Of a stretch of DNA of 64,000 nt, positions 27,101 through 35,429 are shown one piece after another. Below the pieces are notes generated by a model that saw only the letters and a program-made list of their open reading frames with translations, made no database searches and had not been told where the DNA came from. How positions within the stretch are numbered: position 1 is the first letter of the stretch; the number at the start of each line of letters is the position of its first letter. The position numbers and the translations under genes were made by a program. Source of the stretch: Lingula anatina (Eukaryota; Brachiopoda; Lingulata; Lingulida; Lingulidae); NCBI RefSeq assembly GCF_001039355.2, contig NW_019776068.1, positions 415,046-479,045 of the forward strand, written 5' to 3'.

Positions 27101-28830
27101 ATTTACATTGCCTTATTGAAGGAAACGACTGGAAGATGTTAAAACTGTCAATATGAAGAACAATTAAGCTTCTGGTTGAAATAATACTGTAACTGTTTTG
27201 TTTTGTTCTTTTACATCAAAAACAATTTAAGCAGGTTGATTACATTTCTATGCCTACACAGACTGCAAGTTAAATGTGAGCTATCATTCAAAGCCAAGAG
27301 ATGTTTCACAATGAATAGATAAAACAATTAGTTTACATCAAAAACAAAATGGTTACAGTACAGATACTTAAATTAGTATTATTTCTAATGACACACAGTT
27401 TTAACGTGTAAAATTGAAAACAGTGTTATAAGCTTTCATATGTAACTTCACCCAGCTGTGTGCATGGACTGCCTGGTTGTACTTTTAATCACAGTTATCT
27501 GGTCACATGATTAAGTAAATCAATGGCAATATTTTTTGTTATTACAAATATATAATACCATTATATGATCTTGAATTTATACAGATATTGGGTTTCTTCC
27601 ATAAATGAATATTTCTTTCAATTCTTAGAATGTGGATTAGGACTAAATGAGAAAATCGTGTGAACTGCCTTGATTGCAAGGCTTAAAGACGTGCATAATA
27701 TGCATGGGTTATGACTTGGGCACAGTTTTAAGAAAAATTGTGATAATTACAAAATTAGTAGTATTTGTGTAATCCAGTTTGCAATATGTAATAGATTTGA
27801 TTGCCAGTATCCATTTGCCAAGTATGTCAGCTTTGAAAAAAAGATGTGAAAATCTTGCCACCAATTCTGATTCACATTTCAGCTTCTACATACTTTTGGT
27901 CATTAGAATTTGGAAAATAATCCAAGCAGTGGTTTTATAGTGGATAGATCAGTAATTGTACACATTTGATTCTTTCTTTTTCGTTTTGTTTCTTTTTTTT
28001 TTTTTTTTTCTTTTTTACCAAAATGTATCCGGATAGGTGGTTATAACAGGACAAAAATGAGGTTGTGCATTTATTGGGTATAATTATACACGTTAAGCTT
28101 TTTTACAGGAAAAATAACTGTATATACATATATTTATGTAATGGTTGCTGCTTGTATAGAAAATCTGGATAAACTGCCAAAAAAGACCGATAGTGAAATG
28201 ATGCTTGGCATGTTTTAAGATTCGAGCAGTTGGCTGCTGAAATTTTGCTTTTGTTTTCTATGACAAAAAAAGACATGTTTGCATTGCTTCTTATGATAAT
28301 GATCTACTTAAACTTTGGTCAATTTCCCCTCAAGGTAAACCTACTGGGGTTGCCTATATTTCACAAGAGGCATATCAAGGCAAAAGTTTTTAATTGAAAT
28401 GATGTTGCTCACTCGTCCTTGTATGAAATCCACCTGTCACTGTCAGATATGCCGACCCTTTACAGGAACACATTTATGTGAAATGTAAATGTTAATGTAA
28501 AGTTTAAGGTGTGTCTGTGATAGCTGTTTGTCTCCCGGCAGAAAAAGTGTTATGGTTTCTGGAAGTAGGTATTTCTGTGACATGCTCTTGTTGTTCTTTT
28601 GGTAGGTTTCCCTTTTTTTATGGTAAAGGAGGGTGCCTTGGGGAACTTCGATGGATTTGTACAATGGAACTCGCTGTAATTTAGTTTGGGAAAGTATTTA
28701 CATTTTCATAAATATATTATATACAAATGGCAGTCTATACTACTAAGTGCATATGAACAAATTCTGTAAATTTGATTCTTATCCAGTAGATATATAAATA
28801 TATGAATAAAGTGATTATATTATTTTGATG
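698..28830 (+). CDS. Multi-exon gene for an acidic Glu/Pro/Ser-rich modular protein (3' part; 5' end outside window)
   Basis: I do not recognise the family. Proposed coding exons: 698-766, 6506-6625, 8910-8972, 10907-10969, 11929-11988, 12422-12559, 19155-19223, 19573-19632, 19874-19939, 20174-20239, 21014-21070, 21227-21280, 22244-22300, 22450-22503, 23400-23462, 23688-23744, 24670-24717, 25256-25312, 25587-25619 and 26631-26936 (stop). A second copy of exons 3-6 lies at 14638-18279. Each exon is flanked by AG and GT, is a multiple of 3, and is phase 0 at both ends, so any exon can be skipped without a frameshift. Counting the duplicated block once gives about 519 visible residues, rich in E, P, S, V and K, with no membrane segment or globular domain. 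Many exons end in V-H-S-[DE]-[QEK], and S-D-K-E-P sites fit the CK2 consensus. By analogy with titin PEVK, an extended, alternatively spliced chain is inferred. The start codon was not found. Confidence 0.8.
767..6505 (+). other. Large intron of the acidic gene
   Basis: About 5.7 kb with no exon I can support. It holds the 306-bp duplication and a 16-base G run at 4668-4683. Short open frames here lack the acidic composition and paired splice sites of the neighbouring exons. Confidence 0.55.
1175..1786 (+). repeat. 306-bp direct duplication with an N at the junction
   Basis: Bases 1175-1479 are repeated at 1481-1786 with one visible difference, an extra T in a T-run. An undetermined base (N) sits at 1480, exactly between the copies. 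Both copies lie in the first large intron. The N at the joint makes an unmerged contig overlap more likely than a real duplication. Confidence 0.9.
6506..6625 (+). CDS. Acidic gene exon 2, Pro-Glu repeats, NAGNAG acceptor
   Basis: 40 codons dominated by Glu-Pro dipeptides (EPEPELPPEPEPEPP), ending VKAEE before gtgaga. The acceptor reads tacagcag, so splicing may use the first or second AG and include or drop one Gln. Upstream, at 6425-6444, is a short GAT microsatellite. Confidence 0.8.
12422..12559 (+). CDS. Acidic gene exon 6, internal SDKEPSVH repeats (copy 1)
   Basis: 46 codons, the longest internal exon. It contains about four tandem units of the form S-D-[KR]-E-P-S-[VI]-H/S and ends HSDHNQ before gtactt. 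The unit also appears once in exons 23400-23462 and 23688-23744. Repeated S-D-x-E sites fit CK2 phosphorylation (inference). The identical peptide is encoded again at 18142-18279 in the second copy of the duplicated block. Confidence 0.8.
13442..13481 (+). pseudogene. Truncated exon 7 at the assembly joint
   Basis: The exon starts correctly after tttaagcag and reads EEEDLPPPPPPPP. It then runs into N at 13482 and continues as intron sequence equivalent to 7733 onward. The second half of the exon (LEEEVGQSDQ) and its splice donor are missing. The complete version is at 19155-19223. This is probably an assembly break, not a real pseudo-exon. Confidence 0.8.
13483..19193 (+). repeat. 5.7-kb direct duplication, copy 2
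   Basis: Copy 2 carries exons at 14638-14700, 16643-16705, 17667-17726, 18142-18279 and the complete exon 7 at 19155-19223. The encoded peptides match copy 1 except one residue in the exon-4 pair (THTSSEQ in copy 1, THTGSEQ in copy 2). Introns differ by scattered substitutions and indels, as expected of two alleles in a very heterozygous genome or of a very recent duplication. Confidence 0.9.
19155..19223 (+). CDS. Acidic gene exon 7, polyproline exon (complete copy)
   Basis: 23 codons: EEEDL, eight prolines, then LEEEVGQSDQ before gtagag. The polyproline run could bind profilin, SH3 or WW partners (inference only). This is the copy with an intact donor. Confidence 0.78.
19573..19632 (+). 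CDS. Acidic gene exon 8
   Basis: 20 codons beginning QEEATETIEAEYEPP and ending VHLEQ before gtacac. Acceptor is tttccag. The exon-end V-H-x-E-Q matches the shared module signature. Confidence 0.75.
19685..20285 (+). repeat. Tandem ~300-bp duplication carrying one exon (exons 9 and 10)
   Basis: Exons 19874-19939 and 20174-20239 are exactly 300 bp apart and look identical. They encode QEEMAEEILEVEPEV then IADTSEQ. Flanking intron is duplicated too (actagtttctt, gataacttctgatatt-like blocks) with small differences. There is no N between copies, so a genuine recent exon duplication is likely. Confidence 0.8.
20310..20359 (+). pseudogene. Decayed relative of exon 12
   Basis: The 3' end reads cag gca gat gag followed by gtattt, like the end of exon 12 (VQADE plus gtacat). 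In that frame it gives DKTEGPFQADE against NETEVAVQADE. From the only nearby acceptor (ggggcag) the length is 50 nt rather than 54, so inclusion would shift the frame. It is probably a dead exon copy. Confidence 0.4.
21014..21280 (+). CDS. Acidic gene exons 11 and 12 (first copy of a two-exon unit)
   Basis: Exon 21014-21070 reads CEDVPQPPEEEELSTHSDE and exon 21227-21280 reads ELSEVVQNETEVAVQADE. The first has acceptor ttcttag and donor gtacat; the second catcag and gtacat. The pair is paralogous to exons 13 and 14 downstream. Confidence 0.75.
22102..22257 (+). repeat. 78-bp tandem repeat duplicating a splice acceptor
   Basis: 22102-22179 is repeated at 22180-22257. The unit contains the acceptor and first codons of exon 13. 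The upstream acceptor opens TGT GAA CAG TTG CCT TAA, an immediate stop, so only the downstream acceptor gives a usable exon. Confidence 0.85.
22244..22503 (+). CDS. Acidic gene exons 13 and 14 (second copy of the two-exon unit)
   Basis: Exon 22244-22300 reads CEQLPSPPEEEDLSPHSDQ, aligning with exon 11. Exon 22450-22503 reads ELPEPPAPEAEVPVHADE, aligning with exon 12. A partial copy of the exon 14 end and its intron repeats at about 101 bp spacing (22487-22587 and 22588-22690). Confidence 0.75.
22815..22844 (+). CDS. Possible alternative terminal exon
   Basis: After a good acceptor (gtttttcag) the phase-0 frame reads EPSQNDNHD and stops at TAA. It starts with E-P like the real terminal exon at 26631. 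No polyadenylation signal is visible nearby, so it may be a decayed exon instead. Confidence 0.3.
   Translation, partial: EPSQNDNHD
23400..23744 (+). CDS. Acidic gene exons 23400-23462 and 23688-23744
   Basis: The first reads QEVAEEVAEKTPSVHSEQ plus EEQ, with a NAGNAG acceptor (ttccagcag). The second reads KQLSSDSQSEKEPSVHSDK, with acceptor ctttgtag and donor gtaaaa. Both carry the PSVHS[DE] core of exon 6. Confidence 0.75.
23745..24669 (+). other. Intron, no exon seen
   Basis: About 0.9 kb. It holds a 27-bp tandem pair near 24151-24204 and an A-run at 24506-24523. No acidic exon with paired splice sites was found. Confidence 0.5.
24670..25619 (+). CDS. Acidic gene exons 24670-24717, 25256-25312 and 25587-25619
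   Basis: These read VSPEPEPEPVEVVQDE; QEEQKQEEPEPELTNGHDK with a NAGNAG acceptor (cctcagcag); and EEEEPPAAAVE. All are phase 0 at both ends. Donors are gtgaga, gtgaaa and gtgaga. The last is only 33 nt, a micro-exon. Confidence 0.72.
26172..26189 (+). promoter_or_regulatory. CTCF-like motif in the last intron
   Basis: The sequence ccaccagatggcagcagg matches the core CTCF consensus CCACCAGRKGGCRS closely. It lies about 440 bp upstream of the terminal exon. Function is inferred only from the motif; CTCF specificity is conserved among bilaterians. Confidence 0.35.
26631..26936 (+). CDS. Acidic gene terminal coding exon with basic C-terminal tail
   Basis: 102 codons including TGA. After ctcattctag it opens EPQRDP, then polyproline, a Glu-Pro repeat, and a Pro/Ala-rich stretch. 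The final ~35 residues are different: probably helical and basic, containing AKEMREMLKKRKKADP and ending KKNEMFQRL. This is the only part that looks like a conserved, non-repetitive motif, and is probably the functional binding end of the protein. I could not assign it to a named family. Confidence 0.85.
   Translation, partial: EPQRDPTPPPPPPAEPEPEPEPEPAPVVEPPPPEPVHVEEPAPVKAAAPQPPAPSPQANGDTLNLPMSAKEMREMLKKRKKADPKSQHVPFQKKNEMFQRL
26937..28830 (+). other. 3'UTR of the acidic gene
   Basis: About 1.9 kb of AT-rich non-coding sequence from the TGA to shortly after an AATAAA. It includes a T-run at 27993-28009. No frame of interest was seen. Confidence 0.6.
28805..28810 (+). terminator. Polyadenylation signal AATAAA of the acidic gene
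   Basis: AATAAA lies 1.9 kb after the stop, with a G/T-rich stretch (gaggcgttgttttta) beginning about 20 bases further on, as expected for a cleavage site. Confidence 0.6.
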
Positions 28831-29820
28831 ATTGAGGCGTTGTTTTTATTTCATGTAAGTTGGATCTAAGGTATTGGGTCCTAAGTTAGATGGAGTTTGC
28901 GTCGAAGTTATAAAATGACCATTTTCTAAGTAATGCTGGATTCGCTACAAACTGGTAAGGAAACTTGAATGTCAACAATCATTGCTTTAACTTAAGAAAA
29001 CCGAGATTATGCAAAGTAATAAAATCAAATTATCCACGTAGCTAAAAGCTCATGTCGCTTGTATTACATCATAAGGTTCTGAACCCGTGTGTACGATATG
29101 CCAAATCCCATTTCTACTTCCATGGATGAGTTTTTAGGAATAGTAATCCGAGCTTATCTTATCCTGAACATTTATATATTAATTACATGAAAATCAACGA
29201 AACGTTTTTTTATGGAGTTATGAGCCCTTTATTACAGATTTTCATTAAACAAAGGCATTATTTTGCTCAATCAATGATAAAATCTGAACTAAGACTTCAA
29301 AGAAAAATCGCTGGTAGGGTTTTGGAGTACTAAATGGTGTCACTAAATCGGCGTAGAAATGGTCGTGGGCAATCAGATAATATGGAAATTTGAGATACCG
29401 ATTTTTCAGTTTTTACCTCAAAATTGCAATGATGACGTCACGCGTAAGATGACATATGTGTAAATGTTAATTAATTTAGTCACTAAACACTGAAGATTTA
29501 TTTATTACCCAAAAGAAGGTATGTAAGGCAGTAAATAAGGTGTTTTAAGCGAAGAGTGACAATATCCTTAGTTATCCCCTTAAATAAAAGTAAAATTCAG
29601 TCCTGAATTTTTGCTATAAAATTATTTATGAGATCACGCGCGAAGAGTTTGAGTCAATGTTAGAGACGATATAAGTATTTCACCAACAATAAATGCAGTC
29701 CACACATTTTTAAAGATGTTCATTTCCATCTGGATATTGTGCACACTGCTGAGACTGCTGCTAGGAGAGCGTCACAAAGTTTGGTCAACATCTATCCACC
29801 ACGGGATTGCACTGGCTCAC

Positions 29821-29826
29821 CACGTG
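29821..29826 (+). promoter_or_regulatory. Conserved E-box upstream of transporter copy 1
   Basis: CACGTG followed by ATG lies 127 bp upstream of the proposed start codon, in a block (acaaagtttggtcaacat, then cacgtgatg) shared with copy 2, where CACGTG is at 35331-35336. Copy 3 lacks it. CACGTGA is the type bound by MITF/TFE and USF bHLH factors (family knowledge). Confidence 0.35.
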
Positions 29827-29947
29827 ATGCATATGTCACAGGACATACATGGTACCTTGTTTGCTGCTTACATGCTTACTATGGCACTCAAGGTCAACTG
29901 CTGAGGTGATAAAGTTTACTTGTCCACTGACAGATATTTCGGAAATC

Positions 29948-32381
29948 ATGGACAGTTTGGACGAAAAAGGTTTATGCTCTCAATCCCTGTCTGTCAGAGG
30001 CAAGTGCTTCCAAACATTTGCAATTTGTGCTGCAATGATGGCTTTGGTAAGTGATGTGAGAGAAAATTCGTCAAGCACCAGCATTAGTATTTGTCCTTTC
30101 ATGACATTTTGTATTGCCTTGGTGAAAGCCACCCTTATCTACATGTAGTTCGAAGTCATTGACTCGTAAGTTTTTGGCCGATTTCAAGGTGTTAAGTCAC
30201 TATGAACTATACATAATTTATTATGAATTCATATGAAAGTTTGCTGACAATTTTTTTCCAAACATTAAATATATCGGGTGGCTAAAAACGTTAATTTCAA
30301 AGTTCAATAATAATGCAATTGGACAATTTTATTATTGGATTCAAATCACTTGATGTTACTTCAACTTCGGATTCTACATGTATTTCTCCAGCACCATATC
30401 TCAAGAGAACCGATACTGCCACCGTAACGATTACATCTGTTTTGGAAAATTGTGCAATTTATTTAATGATAAATTTGCTAAATTGAGGGGAGTGTGATTT
30501 CGATAGCCCCACCATGGGAGAAATTGAGCTGCACATATTTTGGAATTTTAGTACAAGATAAACTTTATTTACTGACTTATTCCAAGCCGAGGGTCTAACC
30601 CAATATGCTATGAATAAAACAATATAAAGGAGTAAAAAACTTAATCTCATTTTTTATGTAGGGGGCAAGCGTGTCAATCCCTGGACCTACGTTAATTGAT
30701 CTGAGGAAACAAGTTGGTGCGTCCGTGGAATCGGTCACATACGCCATCAGTGGCCGTTCAGCTGGTTTAATTATTGGGTCCATTAGTGGCGGCATCTTCT
30801 TCGACCACATGAACCATCACTTGATCCTCAGTTTGGCGATGATATTGACTGCTGTAACAAATGTTCTCATCCCGTTTACTTCACACTTATCGGAACTGGC
30901 AGCATGTCTGGCAGGGCAGGGTATAGTGATGGGGTGCTTGGATACATGTTAGTATAAAGGTCCTTGTCTGTATATACTACCCTTAACTGTTGTCTTTGTG
31001 GGAGGGATTACGGGATTTGAACTATAGCACTGCGGTGGGAGTAAGACCTAAGTAACAGTTGGTTGAGTTGGTAAAGCTAAAATAATCAAAGGCAACCGTA
31101 TGCCAGTCAATTCTGTAACTTATATATCGAATATCGGTTGATTTTAAAACGTTCTGTTGAAAACTTACCTCTAATCAAAATATGATCTGGAGAATATAAA
31201 GATTCTTTCTGTTCTTGACCATTTACATTTTAGGTGGCAATGCCATGATTCTGGAACTGTGGGAAAAGAAAAGTGGTCCATACCTTCAGTTGTTGCACTT
31301 CTCTTTTGGCGTTGGTGCATTTGTGGCCCCCATAATTGCAGAGCCTCTACTGTCCAAAAGAATGGACGTTACCAACAATGAAACGTCAAATGTATACGAG
31401 CTGCTGTTTACTGGAGAAGATAATGCATCTCTGCATCGTCATGTAAATGACACCCTGGACATTTGGAGCCAAAACGGAGAAACAATACTATTGAATGCGT
31501 ATCCAAGTAACGTTACATATACATCGATCTTCCCCAACGGGTCCAGTGAAATCTCGATCATTAACACAGTGGAAATGTGGACAGAAACACGCATTATATT
31601 TGCCTACATTAGTGTTGGCATGATTGCTGTACTTTGCACTATACCTTTTATTGCAATTTCTCATCAAGAACACAAATGTTTATACTGGAAAAAGGCAAAG
31701 GGACATATTCCAGAAGGAGCCCAAACAACTCGAGAAGATTCCATGTGGTTTAAAGTACCTTTCTTGCTCATCTTTGCATTATATATCCTATTGTATGTGG
31801 GCCTGGAAATTACTTTTGGAACTCTTGTAACCACATTTGGATTTGAGACTCTCCACTGGTCTAAACCTAAGGCGGCAAACCTGTCTACTGTTTTCTGGGC
31901 CTGCTTGGCCACCACAAGAGGCCTGTCAATCATAGTGTCAAAGTTTTTGAGCTCTACTGTAATGACCATGATAGATCTTGCATTAATGTTTCTTACAACG
32001 ATGATTATGTCATTTTTGGTTAACAGTTCGGAGGCAATAATGTGGATTTGCACAACTCTATATGGGATTGGCATGGCTTCCGTTTCCCCTGCCGGAGTTT
32101 CATGGGCGAATAGGTATGTCCACATTACCGGGAAAGCTGCATCCTTGATTACTGTGGGATCAGCAGTAGGGATGCTTACTTTGCCTGCACTTTTTGGCCA
32201 CTTCTTCCAAATCAACGGGATGTATTTTGCATATATATCATTAGGTGGTGCAGTAGGTAATGTAATTTTGTTCACTATCCTGTATATATTTGCTCGCTTC
32301 CATGGTGAACGATACCTTCCCGTCCCTCAACAAGTGCAGGACAATAAGGATGAACCTCACCAAGACACCACAGAATTGTAA
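29948..32381 (+). CDS. MFSD4B-like: MFS transporter, MFSD4B/NaGLT1-like, copy 1
   Basis: Three exons: 29948-30046, 30662-30947 and 31234-32381 (TAA). The phases join (0, then 1) into 510 codons, the usual size of sodium-dependent glucose transporter 1-like proteins. The chosen Met starts MDSLDEKG, giving a short cytosolic N-terminus before TM1 (FQTFAICAAMMALGAS). The MFS motif A is clear in exon 2: GRSAGLIIGSISGG then FFDHMN. After LDTCGNAMILELWEKK the GPYLQLLHFSFGVGAFVAP segment is typical of the MFSD4 family. Residues ~170-240 form a long loop with several N-glycosylation sequons (NET, NAS, NDT, NVT, NGS), followed by the C-terminal six helices and a cytosolic tail (FARFHGERYLPVPQ). Expected role: sugar or related solute uptake at the plasma membrane. 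The substrate is not determinable here. Confidence 0.88.
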
Positions 32382-32394
32382 CTATCAATATTAA

Positions 32395-32400
32395 AATAAA
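32395..32400 (+). terminator. Polyadenylation signal of transporter copy 1
   Basis: AATAAA lies 14 bases after the TAA, implying a very short 3'UTR. The following ~250 bp is still homologous to the 3' flank of copy 2, so the duplicated unit extends past the gene. Confidence 0.45.
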
Positions 32401-33600
32401 TTTTTCAAATTATTTTCCGTCATAACCAAAATCCAGGCGTGTTGAATAAGGGACAACAGAGTAAGAATCAGCCGAGGAGTCAACGGCCATTTAAGAAGCA
32501 GTTTTCGTGATTAAAACGAATATCCTGCGACTATTTTGATTCTTAACACTGCCCCACGTTGCTATACTAGTTGCCAAAAATTTGGGACCTCAAGGACCTA
32601 AGATATTCATCCCAATTGTTTTAAAGGGGCAAAAATTATTCAAGGTCTTGATATTTAATTCAGAATGAAGGAGGTAGCACTAGCTATAATGCTCACTGAC
32701 TCGAATGCAATCAGTTTAACTGACTCATTACTGACATATCACGACATGGCATCACTAGAAAATAAATTAATTGTAATTGTTTGTCAATTTTATATATATT
32801 ACAAATTTGCAGCATTCCATAAATTTCTCATATAAGGCCATCTTCTTTGTTAGTGAAAAAACTGAACTGTCATCAAGCATCATCCTCACCTTCCACATGT
32901 CATTGGGTTTTTGGCCATTCTGGCAAGCTTGTACAATATTCTTTCTCGTGTGACTACCCTGTATTCATTCCTAATATAAAGGTTAGTTGGTAACTTTTAT
33001 TATATAATATTATATAATATAATTTATTCTTTTGAGGTCAGAAGCTCCAATAAAACGTGGATTTCAAAACATTATTTATGAAGAAAGATGATAAAGAATA
33101 GTTGCAACTGCTATTTATCGTTTGCCATAGATGAATTGTGCAACACTCTACAAAGCGTTTTGCTAAAGTAACGTTAAAATGCATGTCAAAAACACAGGGA
33201 CTATAATAGTGATGATGCTGAGCAAGATAACTATTACCTGAATATTTATCCAACAGGTAATTTCATAATTATATTTCAAGTATTGTTGCTTCGATACGTA
33301 GGTGAATGTAGTTAATACCATGGGTGAGCGTAAAAATAGATGAAGCCCAGACTGCATGAAAAAAATTGAAATCCCACTAGATTAACATAAGATACATGCA
33401 ATGTAGCAACTAGCCCCGATTCAACGCCTGGTTCAATAGTTAAAGACGATAGGACAATACCTTGTGTTGTTAGTTTTTGTGTTTGTCAGGAATGCGTGAT
33501 TGCCTGAATGTTTGTGTGAGAGAGAATTCTGGTCCAGAATATGTACACTATATGTTTTTGCCTTTGAACACCAGTAACTGGAGTTTCGCACACACTGTTT
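32401..33600 (+). other. Intergenic spacer after transporter copy 1
   Basis: The first part (to ~32,660) aligns with the flank of copy 2 after 38,740. The rest is AT-rich, with an AT palindromic stretch near 32,998-33,025. No gene seen. Confidence 0.5.
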
Positions 33601-33719
33601 TGAAATCATTCACTTTAAAACGGGTGAATTGTTGAGAGGGCCAGTAACTAGAAGTTCTAAGATACTCCCCTAGCAAAAAAAGTGTCACTCCTAATGCAAT
33701 GCGTAAAGTGATATAGAAA

Positions 33720-34440
33720 ATCATTTAATGAACCAATGGTTATTATTCAACTTTAAAAAGGATTTTTTCCACAAAATGTTACTGATTGTACAACCAATGA
33801 AAAAGCTAACCAGTAGTAAAAAATCATAGCCATATTTTAGTATTTTGTATAGTATCCTCTGGATTGGAGGACGCACCTGACGCGTCCGTGCGTGCATGGA
33901 GTCAAAAAGTTCTGTAACGTGTGCGGAGTGACGACGTTCCACATATTGTGGTTATCCATTTTCGAGGGTATCCCACAGATCCTTAATGAGGTTCTGATGT
34001 AGAGATCAAGCTGGCTATTGTGGACGGGGGGGGGGGGGGTCTGAAAAGTTTTGCATGTAAGCAGTCTGCTGTTTCATTGAATGTACGTGGAGTAGCATTA
34101 TCATGCTAAATAATAAATGGGTAGTCATGTTCCCCAAAGACATTTCCTTTCCAATTGACTTAGTTAAGGTTAATGTCTTTGACCACTGCCAGCTCACCTA
34201 CACCATTGTAGTCAATAAATTCCATACCATGAATTATGTGGGGTGCGTCCTGTCGACAAAAGACAGGAAATTGGGAAGTGACTTCTTACCATCTGTTCCC
34301 CAAACTCTTACGCGTCAATCATTTCTCAAAATGCATTTTCATTTTCATTACCTGTATATAACTCCTGAGGATGCAACTTGTATGACAGGCAGTTGCTGCA
34401 GCATGAAGGTTTCAATCTTTTGTTGGGAACAAGAAATGAT
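33720..34440 (-). mobile_element. Decayed Tc1/mariner-like transposase fragment
   Basis: On the minus strand, the frame around 33,880-34,020 reads PA*SLHQNLIKDLWDTLE, matching the PARSPDLNPIEHLWD block of Tc1-type transposases, with the catalytic Glu replaced (IE to IK). Upstream, about 34,080-34,130, a frame reads HDNATPRTF, like the QDNAPxH block holding the second catalytic Asp. Stops, frameshifts and a 14-base homopolymer (34026-34039) interrupt it. It is inactive. Confidence 0.6.
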
Positions 34441-34631
34441 ATAGTGATATTTAACTCTTCAGATAAATGTCTTTGAAGGCCTCATGCATACGGGAATCCA
34501 TTAACTGGCTTTGAATTAGACGTTTTTGTATTAAAAGCATAAAAAAGAGAATATCTGATGCAGGTGGCAGTTAATGGCAGCGATGAAGACTTGGGGCGCG
34601 AAATGTTGGTGGGGGATCAAGGCGTATAACA

Positions 34632-34764
34632 GGGGCGTATTGAGGCCGTCTTCTGGGTCTTCCGGAAGACGGTCAGATTTTACACATTTACATTGACGGG
34701 TGGAGGATGGATTAACAAAGATAATTTGGAAGACTGTCAGAAAATATATCTGGATCCACCCCTG
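34632..34764. mobile_element. Possible short MITE with CAGGGG ends
   Basis: The segment begins CAGGGGCG and ends CACCCCTG, an 8-bp inverted pair with one mismatch, and includes an internal hairpin (cttccggaag). Its right end abuts the relic exon sequence at 34,766. No clear target-site duplication is visible, so the limits are tentative. Confidence 0.3.
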
Positions 34765-35429
34765 CAACGTATATGACTTTCGAATGTGACAAGAAAATTC
34801 GACAAATCAGCTTTGTTTGTCTTTATTGTATAAAGAAAACCTGTCTAGGCTTACCCAAGATTACGTTTATCGATTTTTACGTTTACCGCTATTAAAAATT
34901 TACCTGAATGAGTCTGCATACGAACGTTTCACTGTCTCGTTAACTGATAGATAGTGCGCTGATGTTGTTCACGTGAATGTCAAAAATAAAAATGGATTAA
35001 TATTGTGCGGTAAAATGTTGGAGATTTTTCGATTTTTTCTTGCGTCATCGATAAGCCATTGACGTCAAAAGATTCCGGTGCCGAGAGAGCAGGCCCAACA
35101 ATTATTATGAGAGCAAAATGACGATATGTTGAATCTTGTTTTTTGAAAATATAAGCTGTGAACAAATTATTTCGATCGTTATTTCGAGTAAGATTCAAAT
35201 GGAAGAAAAGCCCATAGTAATCACCTTAAATAAGTAAGTATATATAAGTAAGTATTAGTATTAGTGAGCGTCACATTCTAAAACAAAGTTTGGTCAACAT
35301 CAATTTATCAGGGGATTCCACAGGCTTTGCCACGTGATGTATACCTTGTTTCCTGCTTACCTATTACATTTCGAGTCAAGTGCTGAGATGATAGAGCTCA
35401 CTTTTCCTCTGACGGATTTTAAGGAAAGC

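Larger units (their letters stand above)
33605..34905 (+). pseudogene. Relic of a fourth transporter copy, split by insertions
   Basis: 33605-33665 (gttgagagggccagta and flanks) matches the 5' flank of copy 3 at 39,730-39,785. 34766-34905 matches the end of copy 3 exon 1 and its intron 1: acgtatatgactttcg, then a mutated donor (aatgtg instead of gtaagt), agaaaattc, and ccaagattacgttta. Exon 2 and 3 equivalents are absent. Transposon-like sequences occupy the middle. Confidence 0.55.

Noticed and set aside
31664-32275. 203-codon open frame on the minus strand
   Set aside because: It is the antisense shadow of transporter copy 1 exon 3; the equivalent shadows in copies 2 and 3 differ in length and reading.
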